Assembly: GCF_963576545.1 (NCBI RefSeq)
Contig: NC_083642.1
Coordinates: forward strand, 5,078,188-5,142,187
DNA length: 64,000 nucleotides
Reading direction: 5' to 3'
From: Limanda limanda
Taxonomy: Eukaryota; Chordata; Actinopteri; Pleuronectiformes; Pleuronectidae
Shown: positions 13,931 to 27,155 of the stretch, in pieces
How the letters are laid out: the number at the start of each line of letters is the position of its first letter
Position numbering within the stretch: position 1 is the first letter of the stretch
Made by a program: the position numbers and the translations under genes
Notes under the pieces: generated by a model
Told to the model about the DNA's origin: nothing
Database searches by the model: none
Seen by the model: the letters and a program-made list of their open reading frames with translations, nothing else

Positions 13931-14837
13931 GTCTAGTGGCATAGTTATGTGAGGCTACATTTTTATTTAGTTGTGTGTGTGTGTGTGTGCACATTTGCCC
14001 GCATACCCTCCCACGTGCCCAGTTCATCTTCTCTTGACAGACATGTGACCTTGACTTTCCCCTCTCTGATGTTTTATCGAGAGTCTGCCTGCTCTTTGAT
14101 GCTGTCACCATCTGAATAGATAGATGAATGTTTGGGCGGAGTGAAGCAGGCCTGGATGGACAGATGATAGAGCCATCAGCTTTCTTTGTGGGGGGGAGGA
14201 GGGTCCAGTGACATGTGACATCGGGGAGACATCTCTCACGCCCAGCGTCACGAGAAGCCCACGCCACCGCTCAGGATTTACTGCCCTGGTTACGTTCTTT
14301 TGGCCGTAAGGATCTGATGAATAAAGGGAAAGAAGAGGTCAGGGAGGGTCACGCTACTGGGAGAAGTCATTAGAATCCTTCGTTGCTGTTTTTCCTTCGT
14401 TGCGAGGGTGGTCCTGGCCTGGAGTTCAAAGCGTCACGTTATAATACATCATTCATCAGGAGAAACAGGAAAAGAAAAACAGAGCTACGGTTTCACAGAG
14501 GTCCAATAATACCAGCAAATGATTCCTCACAGTGGTTGTAACCTCATCCTACTCCGGACCACAGAGGGCCGACGTCATATAATAACACGAGTGGCACACA
14601 TTTCTGGCAAAAATAGAAACGCTTGAAAACCAAGTAGTCGTCCCTCTGCAGTTTCCTGTTCAGTCAGCCCTCTTGTAGTATCCTCCCCCCCTTGCCTGAA
14701 CTGAAAATGATAAATAGTTTTGCAAATCCTGTCAATCTTGTCATCCCTGTCAATCACTCCTCGTCTGTTTTTCTCTTCCTGCTGTCACGCTGATATAAAT
14801 AGCCATCATTGACCTGTTTGCCTCCTGTGTTTTGCAG

Positions 14838-14972
14838 ATTCGTGTGGACGGGCCTCCTCACGGCGGCGTCCAGTACGAGACGATATCGGTCATCAAGGAC
14901 GGCGGCCCGATCCTGCGGGACATGGCGTTCTCCCTGGACCGCAACTACCTCTACGTCATGTCCGAGAGACAG
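14838..14972 (+). CDS. plxna2: plexin-A2 exon a: last blade of the Sema domain
   Basis: This 135-base internal exon encodes 45 residues, phase 0 at both ends. It starts after the acceptor TTTTGCAG and ends at the donor AG|GTAGGT. The peptide begins [14 protein letters not shown] and contains PILRDMAFS and YLYVMSERQ, which is the conserved end of the plexin-A Sema propeller just before the first PSI domain. In vertebrates this domain binds semaphorins (and neuropilin partners) outside the cell. The large exon that normally encodes most of the Sema domain is not found in the 14.8 kb upstream, so it must lie before the window. The exon is GC-rich against AT-rich surroundings, as expected for coding sequence. 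Plexin-A family membership is very secure; the choice of A2 rests on later exons. Confidence 0.96.
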
Positions 14973-17724
14973 GTAGGTGTCCCAGGGGCACGGACACACA
15001 AAGCTGTTGATCCCTAAACGTATAAGTGCCCTTGTGGGTGAGAATGGATGGTTTAAGTGTGTGTCTGTGTGTGTGTGTGTGTGAGCGCACATATGTTTAA
15101 ATGCAAGCCAAAGTGTGTGTGTGAGTGTGAGTGTGTGTGTGTGTGTGTGCACTCCAGCAGGGCGGCCCACCTCTCAACATCACCAGCACTACCACCCTCT
15201 GTTAGCTATAAATAACCCAGGTGGCACAGCAGGGGACGTTGTGACAGCGTTTGATAATGAAGAAGAACAATGAGGGCAGGGAGGAGGAAAAGAAATAGAG
15301 AGTCACGGAAAAAGACAAGGCGCAAATGAGAGGGAGAGAGATGAAGGGCACTTCTCGGCTGGTTGGTCGGACGGCTGAGGCAGAGGAGGGACGGGAGGAA
15401 GAGTGATGAGGTAGAGAGGGACAGCTGGAGGAGGAGTGTGCGTGACTTAGAACGAGTAAAGAGAGACACTCGGAGAGAAAGAGAGACGGAACGCAAGGTC
15501 ATCCTTTCATTTCATTTCTAATGAAGTGACACAGCGTTGTGGGGCAGGTGGGACGAGGCTGATAGGCGTCAACGCAACTGACATACTTAGTAGGCGGAGG
15601 AGCACGAGGGTGGAAGGGGACAAGGAGGGAGAGTGGAGGTGAGGAGACGAGAGGGAAAAGAAAACGTGGTCGCATAGAAAAGTGATGAAAAGAGGAGGAG
15701 AAGTGACAGGAGGAGAAGAGGAGCAGCCCTGGAGACTGAGGACGTGCGAGGTGATAGATTGTCGTCTTCTCTCCTTATCGTTGCTTTTAACACACTCAAC
15801 AACTGGCTGGCCCGAGCTCACAGGTGGACTGAGGTGTGAAGGAGCTGGTCAGACACGATTGCCGGGAGAGGAGCAAACATCCAATGTTCGGTTCTGTTCC
15901 CTCGGCGAGTGTGACTTACACTTTATTCTACTCTATAAGGATTAGCTGTATTATTGCACTCTGTAAAAACAAAAGGGAAAAAAGGAAGCGAGTGAGAAGT
16001 TGCTCAGTTTGAGTCGCTCGCCTGCTGTGAGAGTAAAAATAATACAACGACCAGTAAAAGCTCAGCCTTTAATAATACTACTGATGAATCCATTTTATTA
16101 TTATTTACAAAGTGTATTCATGACATAGGTCTCTTTGTGACATTGTTAACTTTAGATCCGGTTGGTTTTGGTTTCACAAATTAATCCAGGACTGGCTGTT
16201 TGTCATCACCTCCCTGGGATTTATTTACCTATACTTGACATTGATTGGTTTTTGACGGACATGCATGTTTGAATGGAGAAAATTAATGTACCGGTTCATT
16301 TGATAGATTCTGTTTTCAAACGAACGTCCCAGTCGGGGGTTAAGACCACAAGCAATCCTATGAGCTTCTGCATAATTTTCTTCTTCTACTGTTTAATGCC
16401 GTCTCAACTTCCTGCTGATAGTCGGACAGTCAACACAAAAAAGTGTTTTCCAAATTTCAAAAACTGTTTTTTTGGTCCAGACCAAATTAGTCAAAACGTC
16501 TTATTTGTGTATTTATGAATGTTTCCAGTATAAAAATACAAATCTACCAGTTCCTGTGCACAAACCCTGCAAACACCCCCCCGTATCTGATGGTGGGATG
16601 ATGACTCTGTTGCCAGGCCTGACGTGAATCCCCCCCCCCCCCGTTAGGGAGAGTTTGTTCTGATTCTAAAGTCTGTTTCCCATATTTACCGAATCCTTTA
16701 TTCCTTCTCATTTCGTGGATGAAACGCGCTTTTGATGTTGAGCTCATAACTGCTAGTCATCTGAGTGAGCAGTGATGTTGGTGAATATTATTAGTATTCA
16801 GCGGTTCGACTCTTCTGTCTTCTCTCCAGGGGGGTCGGGGGGGTTGGAAGCAGACAGACACACACACTGAAACGCTCTCAACTGCTCTGGGGATGTTGCC
16901 CTGCATGTTCAAGGAGGCAGCTATAGTTAGACTGAGAGTTGTTGCACCTGACAAAGTAGCAGAACTGGGATTCAACGCTGCTCATTCAGCCCCTTTTTTA
17001 ATAAATGTGTCAGCTGAGACGACATGTTTTTTAATATGTGACTCTGGACGGATACAATTTGATTTATTTAGACTCTAATCTGTGATGTTGCGAGCCTCAA
17101 AGCCTGGGGCTGCTCCAATGTCATTTATTTTATGAGTCTGGAAGGAACTGCACATACTAATGTGTATCATATTAAGTGTATTCTCTGTGATGAACCCGCT
17201 CTCTCTACGCATGGGGACACGTTAAGCTTCCGTGGTAATGGACACCCAGCTGCATTTTCCAGTAATCCACTGGAGCTGTGAAATCACCGCAGCCACCTTG
17301 GAAATGGCAAAAATCATCGGTTTGACCTTTTTCTCCCATTGTTAACCTGAATGTCACCTCGAGCTACACTTGGTAGTTCCACGTCCAGGACATCACAGGA
17401 CCCTTCTCGTCCAGGGCTTGTTCCCATGTGTCTGGCTGATGCCGTCTGAGGCCAAGCGCATGGTGATGGGAGCCGGCCAGAACAAAGGAGGGATGATATC
17501 AAACAGGAACCGGGGCCGATTTGGCTCCAGTTGCATTTCCTACTCTGAATAACAAAGAGGCCCTCTGTGTTTGGCACAGTGGGAAAGGGAGAATACAGAG
17601 AGAATAGGAAAGAGATAGACAGTGGAGGACAGAGGGAGAATGAAAGTGGGAAAGAGTAATATTTGCTGAGCCGAGGCCGTGCTCCAGAACCTGGGCTCGT
17701 GCTCCCTGCAGCCCTCACACCTGT

Positions 17725-17725
17725 C

Positions 17726-17770
<45 letters not shown>
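17725..17770. repeat. (GT)n microsatellite
   Basis: About 22 GT units with one TT interruption. Confidence 0.95.
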
Positions 17771-17771
<1 letters not shown>

Positions 17772-19412
17772 GGCAAGGCTGAGACTCGTGGGATGTGCGA
17801 AGCCTCTGTAAATACAAACATGCAGACAGGCACCCACAGGGACACACAGACACACAAATACACACGTTCTCCCTCAGCTTTCATTTGCATAGGTACCGAC
17901 ATAATGCAATCGGCTCTCAGAAATCCCATGTACACGTGCACATAAAAAAAAAAAAAAGACTATAATTACAGACACATGCAGGCACCAGCCTCCCAATCAG
18001 TATTCAACTGGGATCTCAGCGAAGGCTTTTCATCCAGGCGCTTTCTCTCAGCCGCGTGTGTATAGATTACACCTACTGCATATGTATAGATTATTCTAGA
18101 TGGGCTCTTACTCCACTCTATACTCCCAACGCCTACCCAGAGTTATCTCTCGTCATGTGAAAGAACTTTACTCTCCCTCTCTCTCTCTCTCTCTCTCTTT
18201 CTCCCTCGCTCTCTTTTACACACCATCCTTCACTCGCCCCCGGAACATATTTAACTGCTCGCTCTTTCATATGCGATCCATGGTGCTGCCATGTTAAACG
18301 CTGCTTTTGTTTTGTAGATGTAATGACAATAGCATCCACCATATTAACGACCTGGTGAAATTTGCCCAATGCGAGTCAGCGCAGTGGAACTGATGAAAAG
18401 ACCTGGCTCAGTGACTTCCTCTTCTCCAGGAGCAGTATGAGTTGTGTGTGTGTGTGTGTGTGTGTTGGTGTGTGTGTGTGTCTTCCTGTAGGGTGCTGTA
18501 TCATTACTGACAGTCCTGAAATACATAACAGCAGGTTTTCATCTCAAGATTTATCTCCAGACATCTGTGTATATCCATTTTTGTGCCTGTATTGGAAAAA
18601 AAAGAAAAAGGAAAAACATGTTTGCGGTATTATCTTCGGATTCTCATTTTGCGGCTTTGTGTTTTCCAGCTGTCCTTGTGCATCCTGTGGTTGTGCCGAT
18701 CCATGTATGGATTTCTGCCAGATCACATGTTTGAGTCATGTTGTGTTGAGTCTTTGTGTGCGACTGCGTCTATGTTTGGAGGAATAATACAGCAATTTCG
18801 GTTTGTGGCTGAGTGCCCGGCGGCAGACACAGTGATGGGAAGGGTCATAGCTGTTTCAGGAAATTCAGCTGAGCTTCCTCCCAGACGTTCCTCTCTCCTC
18901 CCTCTCCTCCCTGTCTCCCGTCTCTTCTCTTCTCGTCTGTCTGCGTCGTATGAAAATCCCCCTGAAAGATTCTTACATTCCTGAAAACACCTCACTGCAT
19001 TTAATATTGCATCAAAAGCTGTCGATTTCAAACTGAATACTTCATGTTGCTCTGCTCAAACAAAGCCCACTTGGGTACGGACTACGTAGCGTCTGCCCAA
19101 ATTCCATACGGCGAAGCGCGGCGGGGGGGGCTTTAGGGTTTATCTACTGTAGAAAAGCCACACTTTACATACAGGCAGAATCACTGAGCCTGCAGCGGTA
19201 GGCTCTAATCAAACAGGTAGACGGAGTATTCACATGTGAGTGGCAGCTGGAGCATCGTTAAACCAGCACACGCCGCTGCCAGCTCATGGAAATTCACTCG
19301 GATGAATTTGCATGAGTGCTCTGCCGCTCACCGACGAGTCCCCTCTCTCTTTTTAAAAAAAAATGGGACCTCACCTGGTTCTTCTCTCATTTCCTGCGCT
19401 TGTGCTTTTTTT

Positions 19413-19990
19413 TTTGAACTTCTTTTTATTAGGGTTAGGGTTAGAATACAGTCATACAGTACATCGTTTTTAACATGAAATGAGGTGCCACGGGTACAAG
19501 TCTTAGGTTAATGGGGTTAACTGTCCATGTATGTCTCGGGTCCAGGCCATCATGATCCGGGTACATCAGAATTAAGTTATTGATTAGCATTGTCCACAAA
19601 CACGGTACATCTCACATTGCATTACATCGAGACAATATTCTGAGATAGCATGGCCTGCAGATGTCCATTGCTTACAAGGTAAAACAAAGAGAAAACAAAA
19701 GCAATATATATAGATATTTTGCTCGTATCAGATGGAACTGTAGAACAATCGGGGACCAGTTGTTTTTCTAAACCTCTGTTTTCAGTTGTAATAGTGCAGA
19801 CAAGTATTCCATCCTGTACATATCTTGAATTCTACCCCTCCATGGGGTTATTGTGGGGGGCTGTGGCTTCAGCCAGGAGGCTGTTATTACTTTATTTGTT
19901 ATTAAAATAAGGGCTCTCAGAAGTTTTGTCAAGGTTGTCATCGCTAAAATAAAGTGTGATGGTTCTAACAGTATGTCTATAAATAAACAT
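19413..19990 (-). mobile_element. L1/Tx1-like LINE ORF2 C-terminus and tail, minus strand
   Basis: On the minus strand a frame reads ITASWLKPQPPTITPW, then YRMEYLSALLQLKTEV and a stop. This is the A-x-x-W-K-x-P/W/M-E-x-L pattern at the end of fish L1-type ORF2 proteins. Upstream DDNLDKTSE is in another frame, so there is at least one frameshift. The UTR runs to AATAAAAAGAAGTTC and a poly(A) run, seen as T's at 19406-19415 on the + strand. It is a dead, 5'-truncated insertion. Confidence 0.6.
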
Positions 19991-22467
19991 GTTTTTATTT
20001 CCTTTTGCCTGCGCTTGTACTGTTCTGCTTTGTGTTTGGGGGGAGGAGCTCAGGCCAGTGGATGGACAAACACAACGACTACACACCTCAGGCCTTTATT
20101 GTCGATTCATACAACAATGCAGAACAAAGGGATAAATGGTGACAACTGCTCCAGTAGTGCCGAGGGTCTTTCTGGGGGTCTGGATTATCAATGTTTTCAC
20201 AAGGCCTTTTTTCCCGTTCCCTCTCATTTAGTGCTCTTCTTGCCGCTGGCCCCAGCTGCAGCGTTTGCACCCACCGCACACGGCAGAGAATCAGCGTCTG
20301 CATTCTATCGGTTGCTTTGGTCAGTGGCCAGTTCGCCGAGCCCGAGCTGTAATGTATTATTCATGGAGAACAATCAAGATTTAACATCTGAAAGGTTCTT
20401 TTGAAGTGATACCTGTGGCGGAGGCCTTAGTTCTGCCTGAAAGGGTTTTTGAAAACACCTTAATAAATAAAAGCACACACACACACACACACGCGCTTAG
20501 AAGAATAAAAGTGGGTTCGTTTTCTATCATGTCAGACGTAAATCACAAGGAAAGAGGCAGCTGTTGACTTTGTAATGGAGCTGGATGGTTTTAGTAATGT
20601 TTTACGGCTGAGGCTCCAACGAGTGCATAATAGACCTTAACAGATTTAACAGTGGTCCCAGGGAAACAGTGGCCGTCTCTTTTATAAGGATGAGTGTGAA
20701 ATCCTTGCTAGCATGAGCGACTGAGGGACACTGAGCCCGGCTTGTAAAACAGACTCGTCTTTCATGGACAGACGCACACTGTCCCCCCCCCCCCCCCCTA
20801 TAGAGGCGTCCAGCCATGTGCTGCTGTCACTCTCCGGTACACTTCTTTCCTCTTTAGTAAACATTAACCCCCCCCCCACACACACACACACACACAACCT
20901 CCCGATTCCTCCTTCGCCATCCTCCCTCCCTCCCTCCCTCCCTCCACCTATGGAACGGCAACATTACAGCTCACAGATTATCACAAAAGAAAAGAAGACC
21001 TCTTTTTTTTTTTTTTTTTTTCAAATCTAGCAATTTCTCCCAGGTGCTCAGCTGTGAAATTTGAAATCCATGCATGAATTCTTTCTTCTTCTTTCAAGTT
21101 TTTTTTTTTTTCTCCAGTATGACGCCCTCAACTCAACCTGTTCTCCCTCCAGTGACCCCCACCCCCCACCCCAGAGCTTTCTGGTTCTCCTTCCTCTCTC
21201 TCCCCTAGTTATCCCTTTGTTTGGCCCGGTGTGGTTTAGATTGGGAGGAAATGGGTTCAGTGCCCATCAAGACAAGAGGAAATAGGATTCGTTCACACCT
21301 CGTCCTGGCTCAGATTAGCTGACATGCTCCTGGCTCATCATTATGCAGGATCCGAGTGTGTGTGTAACACGCTGGTTTCATGTGTTAATGGCCACGGAAC
21401 ACGCGGCGGCTCGGAGCCAGGCCTTCCACTGTGCACTGTCGGTGTTGTGGCTCACGCAGACCTGAAGCGAACCAGCAGCACTGTTGGTCTGGAGCTGTTT
21501 GTTTCATGTGTTTACTGTCTACACCCTCCAGAATGAGAAGATTGGACTGGCTCATGTCCAGGCCACTTATTCAAACACTCCTTTGTGTGTTATCCTGGAT
21601 GTTTGGGTTTGTTTTCACTGTAAAAGCCCAAACTCTTATTTTAATCATATATGTCAGCGTTTACCGGAATATGCTTTGATGAGGAATAATAATCCAGAGG
21701 GGAAGGAAGACGTATTCTCTCTACAGCCCCTTCTTCCTTTCTTCTATTTGGTAGTTTCTTGCAACCACTACCTCAGCGAGTGTTGCATGGCCGTCCCCAT
21801 GACCCCTCACCGGCCTCAGGGCAGCCTGACTAGCCTGAAGCTACCAGAGAATGAACAAGACCAAGGGTTTGACCACTGACCCTTATCTCTGCGTCTCTCA
21901 CCCATCTGCCCTTCAGCGTCAGTCCAACAAACGGTCCAGCTAACTCGACTACCCACAATACAATGAATTAATTTAGCAAATCTTCTCACTCCTTCTCGAG
22001 TTTTATTTCCTCCCAACTGAGGCTCCAAAAACCAGAACGATGAATGTTATCTTCTGTTACCTCTGAATGTGAAATGCCTCTCTGTGTCCCACAGGAGGAA
22101 AGAGGTATCTTTCTCTCATAAGTTCCTGAATGTTCCCCTACTCCCCCGTTGAATCTGCGGTTGGGCTTTGCGCTGCATGAATTATGAAGAAAGGTAGATC
22201 GTACCTAAAGTAGGTCTTCAACTGGGGTCAAATGGGGTTCGTTTTTATATGGGACAACTGGGAATGAAGAGATGATTCATACCTGGCAACCGTAAAGAGT
22301 AGAAGTGAGAAGACAACATGTGGAACCCACATCTGCATTTTATTTCACCCTGGATAGATCCGCCCTCGGGAGCTGCAGCTTGGAAACTCGGCCGGAGATT
22401 CAATGCTGCTTCCCTTTACTTGATATTGACACTTGGACAAATTAGGATAAATTCCCCTGTCAATATG

Positions 22468-22576
22468 CACGTGCAGTTTTATTGATGAGGCCATTATGCT
22501 CTTCTCATCCCTGTCCCACGTGTGAAGCTCCTTTAATCTGCAGCTTCTGCACGTGTGATCGTTTCTTTCACACGTG
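22468..22576. promoter_or_regulatory. Cluster of four CACGTG E-boxes
   Basis: CACGTG occurs at 22468-22473, 22517-22522, 22550-22555 and 22571-22576. The last is inside the palindrome ACACGTGT. CACGTG is the core for bHLH factors such as USF, MITF, MYC/MAX and CLOCK, and contains the HIF core RCGTG. Four in 109 bases is far above chance, but function is untested. Confidence 0.35.
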
Positions 22577-23224
22577 TGTTTGAGTCTAGTTCGAAGTCAT
22601 AGATAAAGTTGTTCTTGCTTGGTGGATATTTGCCAATAATTATATATTTTCAGTATGTAGAAGTTTCTTTCTTGAACATGTAAGATTTCATTTCATTCTA
22701 AAGTTTAAATTTGACCCAGTTTCGCTGTCTGTCCTCAGTCCCTCGTAACATATGAACTCCAGCTGTTGAATAGAAAGTTCTCTACTAAACAAAGTTATTT
22801 CTCGTCATGGTCGTTCAGAATGCGTGTCCATGTTACACAAACCCATATTCCCTCTCTGAATCAGAGATGTTTGGAGGATTCTGTGCACATGTGTTGACAT
22901 ACATGCTCCGTGTGCTCTCCATCTGTGTACGTCCTGTCTCTCAGCAGCGTGAGGTCGGGGGGGGGTTGTGGGAAGTTCAAGGGTTGAATGTGTTCATCAA
23001 TCTGAAGGGGTCCCTCACCGGGTCACTTAGAGACGCCCCCCTTCCTCAGTTTAATCATGTTTTCATAAACCGCCATTTGCTTAACCACTGCAGGTCCACT
23101 CCTTTCGGTCTCTTGATGGCTGATCTGAGTTTCCTTGTCCCGGTTCAGCCGTGTTCTGCCCGTGTTTTACACGTCTGAATGCTCAGCCGCTGCTTGCTCC
23201 CTCCGCGTGAGCCCACCTAACAAA

Positions 23225-23345
23225 GGCACTTCATTTGCATGAGTCCCTTTGCAGGCATTGTTAATTGACTTAAGCCAGGATTAGTGTTAATCAGGTTTTG
23301 TGCCCTGGAACCATCGGCCAATCCTAACCTCATTATTTGATAGCA
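23225..23345. promoter_or_regulatory. Candidate POU/SOX/homeodomain element
   Basis: It has an octamer ATTTGCAT (23233-23240), a SOX site CATTGTT (23256-23262), an overlapping homeodomain core TTAATTG (23261-23267), and GGATTAG and GTTAATCAG a little further on. It has the look of a conserved non-coding element in an axon-guidance gene. Conservation cannot be checked here. Confidence 0.3.
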
Positions 23346-24117
23346 GCACACGTCCTGTCAGCCTCCATCAAGCTGTTAATTAATAGACGCCCGTGCAACC
23401 CGGGTCCTCGGCTGAACACCCTCTTACCTCCCGTTCCCCCCATCAATCCCTCCACTCCTCCGTCCCCCCCTCTCCCACCTTCACCCCCCCCCGTCCCGGC
23501 AAGAGGTCAGTGCCTGGTAACAAGCTGTGGATCCAGTGACTCGCCCAGTAGACTGTGGAGCTGTCAGGAAACCAGTTCCCTGTAGCTTGACGTCTGCTTC
23601 AGGTGAAATGTTTTTTTCCAAATAGACTCAATAGTGTCAAGTCCGGTATGAATGGATTTCCCAGACCCGTGTGTGAGACCCTATGGAGGGTTTGTTTGTG
23701 TCTGGCTTCATGGAGTGTGTGTCTGCTCATCCTTTAATACCAGTTTAGACCTCACGGCTGTCTCTCCCCCCCCCGCCCGCCCCTCGCTCACTGGCCCTCT
23801 GACATAATATGAGATAATGAGGAAGAGGATACCTGATCCTGAGACTCTCTGACACCTCGTGCCTCTGCAGTCTCGCGGAGTTTTCCACAAACACAAACCC
23901 CTGGAAAACAACACAGAGAAAGATCCCCTGCAGGCTGCACCTTTGTTTCATTGCTGAACCACGGGGATTTCTCCAAATGATCAATACACGTTTGAATGGC
24001 AGAATGTAGGAGAAGGATTCTTTATTGTGTAACGTGTCGTATATTCGTTAGAGTAGATCATTTTGGTGTGTGTTCAAAACCTAATGACAGGCTTACGTTT
24101 ATGATACCTGCCTTCTG

Positions 24118-24380
24118 GACTCTCAGACATTCTCAGAGAGTCCTCCAGATGTTTACCTCAGAAGTTCTCTACCTTTTCGAAATGATCCTTGACTTTGGGA
24201 ATGACCTCTGACCAGCTAATGGATGGGTGTGCATTTGATCAAGCGCAGACCTGGAGAGGAAGGTTCGATCCAAATGTTTATCAGCATTCAGAAGAATGTT
24301 ATTATTGTGCACAATTAGGCTACTTCGCCTGTGAGTGCTACAACTGGAGAGAATATGGAGAAGGAGAATACTGAAGAAAC
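24118..24380 (+). mobile_element. Possible LTR-retroelement remnant with degraded zinc knuckle
   Basis: GACTCTCAGACATTC (24118-24132) and a block at 24184-24226 (core GACTTTGGGAATGACCTCTG) recur in inverted orientation at 43670-43757. Directly downstream, a short frame has CYYCAQLGYFACEC at 24297-24338, spaced like the CX2CX4HX4C zinc knuckle of gag proteins but with Tyr in place of His. The frame stops at about 24374. It could also be chance, since only one motif is seen. No protease, polymerase or envelope sequence is present. Confidence 0.35.
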
Positions 24381-24974
24381 ATCCGAGAAAGAACGGAGGA
24401 TGAGAAGGAGAACAGATAGAATATTTGTGATAAAACACAATCTGATGATTTGCAATTCATCCGGCAATAGATTAAAAGTATAAATAGAGTGTATATGTAT
24501 ATATGAATGGAGGTGGTCAATCAATCCTGAGCAGAACTCCCGGCTCTAAGCACCCTGGGGTAACAAACCTGTCCTTGAACCTGTTTAAAGCCTCTTATTA
24601 TATCTTGAAACAACGCTATTAATCTCTGATTAAGCTGCAGTTTCAGTCCATGTGGTGTTACTGATGTTTATGAGCTGAATTTAGAACAATATCACTCCTC
24701 GTTTTCTTTTTCTTTCATTTACGAGCTGTGTGTACGAGTGCTTTGATGCCAGGCGTGTATACATTTGTGTGTGGCTCATGTATGCGCATGTGTGCGTGTG
24801 TTGTCACTGTGATTCTGAGCCAGAGGAACAGTCCAAGAGCCATCCTGCCAGAATAATCAGCTCTATAATTAAGAGCTGTGAGTGCTGTATGTCTCTCTGT
24901 CTGTCTGCCTCCTAATGGCCCGGCGTTTGTCTGTTTCCTCCCGGTGCCTATGCAGAATGCTCATGACATTTATT

Positions 24975-25065
24975 GTGAAACTAATGGCTGTGCTTCACTC
25001 CTCCTAATTGTAGGATTTAATTGCAATAATTATTTACAAGCCTAATTAGAGCCTAGAGAGTGTCA
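24975..25065. promoter_or_regulatory. Candidate homeodomain-site cluster
   Basis: CTAATTG, TTTAATTG, AATAATTATTT and CCTAATTAGAG occur within about 50 bases (25003-25050), in otherwise balanced sequence. This density of TAATT cores resembles vertebrate enhancers, but AT-rich chance matches are possible. Confidence 0.25.
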
Positions 25066-26210
25066 GGGAGAAAACATGAGTGCCGGTTGAAGGAATCACG
25101 ACAGGGTTCGTCAGGAACCAGGCAAAGAGTAAAGTGAATGTCTGGAAGTCTCCCGGTCTCCTGTCAGTTCCCTTTGCTCCTCAGCGCTGAGACGGAGCCG
25201 CAATCACCAGATGAAGCGTCGAGTCGTGGGTTTGTGAGGCTGAACCCACACACGAGCGGGAGGGGGGGGGCAGCAGGCCTGCGGTGGAGGTGTTTAGATG
25301 AAGGTCTCAGGCTGAGGCTGATGCTTCCTGTTGGAGACGGACTGACAGCTCACTTCACTGATCCCGCCAGCTGTCGTCTGTGCACACATGCATCGTACCT
25401 GCGTCTCTCACCAGGGCCGGGGTTCATTTGCTGCAGTTTGCCAGAGCCTCAGGAGACCGTCTGTGTCGATGTGTGTGTGTTTTTGTGTGTTTTACCGTGT
25501 GATGCAGTCATGCTTCCAGGGGCTGCAATATGCTCTTTGTCTGTCCTTCACACGGCCCAGGCTCGGTACACAGGCTGCTGCAGGAGAGGTGCTGCTTTCT
25601 GATGGGATACCCACGGCAGCACAATCCTTTCTTCTTCCCGATGGAAGAGGTGACACTCTCTCTCTCTCTCTCTCTCTCCCTCTCTCTCGGTTTGCTGGGG
25701 TTGTGCAACACATTCCCTCATTTTCCCCGGCTTCTTTCCCTCCTTTCTCGTCTCTTCTTCTACTCTCCTGTCAATGCATCGTCCGATGGGAGGACTCAAT
25801 CCCACAATGCCGTTCTCCACTCCCCTGCGGCTCACTTTGACAAAGCTGTCAGCCTGAGCGCCAGTGATGGATGAAGTATTGCACATGATGTGTGTGTGTG
25901 TGTGTGAGGTTGGGGAGTGTGTCTGACTCTGAATCTGTGTATTACAACAGTGTTGAAATAGGTCAGAAATCTTCGGACTCTTGCTGGAACACAAGATTTA
26001 TCTCTGCACTCACAGAAGTCAGTAAATCATACTGTTTACATTTCACACCACTTTCATACGTGTGGTCCCCATATTCTCTCTTCACTCTTACAATCATTTC
26101 AGTCAGTGTTGAGAGAACCAATTAAATTCGCCCAAAGTAGATGATAACATTCACATAAGGGGAACTGTGACGTGAGAAATATTAGAGGACGTTTGCCGTC
26201 ACTGGGCTAG

Positions 26211-26247
<37 letters not shown>

Positions 26248-27116
26248 CAACAGACAAACATTGAATGAAGATGAATGTGCAGGGATGGATAACATATCTC
26301 CTAATGCAATATTTGAGGAAAAATATTAGAAAGCGCCCGGGCCAGATAAGGCCAGAGCATCTCCCGACAGCCTGTTGAAATATTGCCCTTCTTGCTGACT
26401 TGTAAATCGGATATTTGGAGCCAGAAGGATCACATGTTGGTAATAGATAGGACCACAGAGTGACGGATGGGGGGGGGGGTTCGGGGATGGAAAAAAACGA
26501 CACACAACAGTGTTTGTGCTGGACTCACACTGCCACCTACACCCACACGCTTTAAGTTCATACGTGGAACCAGAAACAACCACGCGTACCTCGGAGGGAA
26601 AACACTTAATTATTTTGCACTTTCCAGACGCGACTGGGGAGCAGTTAATTCGGCTTCTCACAAGCAGCTGTCTGAGAGTGGAGGGATGAGAGGGAGCAGG
26701 AGACAGAGGGAGGAGAGGGACGAGAGAGAGGAAGAGAGTGAGACACAAAGGCAGTTTGGGCTCATTATGTTGATTTTTTTTGCCTCCTCTGCCAAACAAA
26801 GACAGCCAGGGCACTTTCAGACACACACCACTGGAGATCAGTCGCCGCTTTCTCCTCTTTTCTCACCCCACCGAGTTTCTTTATAGTCGAATCTAATAAT
26901 TCTCTCTCGGCTGCAGGAGCATGTTTGCCCACAGCCTTTGTCTCTGTGTATTTCTCATGGAAGCCAATTGGATTAAATCACAGGCGCAGTTATGGGGTCT
27001 GAGGAGGTCGTTCAGCCTCGGTAATACTTGTAAACTCTCATCAACGTATCAAGTACAAGCGGAGGAGTACGCGTGATACACATCTAAACACAAATACGTG
27101 CATATGCATATAAACA

Positions 27117-27155
<39 letters not shown>

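Larger units (their letters stand above)
1..14837 (+). other. plxna2 intron, 3' part (runs in from before the window)
   Basis: No exon of plxna2 or any other gene is recognisable here; open frames are short or low-complexity. Apart from the entries listed separately (a MITE at 5291, an L1-like tail at 9813, a 135-base tandem duplication at 11000 and a minus-strand LINE end at 13428) it is mixed unique intron sequence with many CA/GT tracts: about 1760-1800, 1969-2010, 3390-3421, 6686-6708, 12235-12266 and 12973-13010. A poly(C)/poly(G) pair of short runs lies at 11672-11686 and 11760-11768. The intron ends with the acceptor of exon a. Confidence 0.85.

Noticed and set aside
1..14837. Search for the large 5' Sema exon of plexin
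   Set aside because: No frame with Sema motifs is present; it must lie upstream of the window.
19429..19446. Interstitial telomere repeat (TTAGGG)
   Set aside because: Only about two and a half units are present, inside a LINE 3' end.
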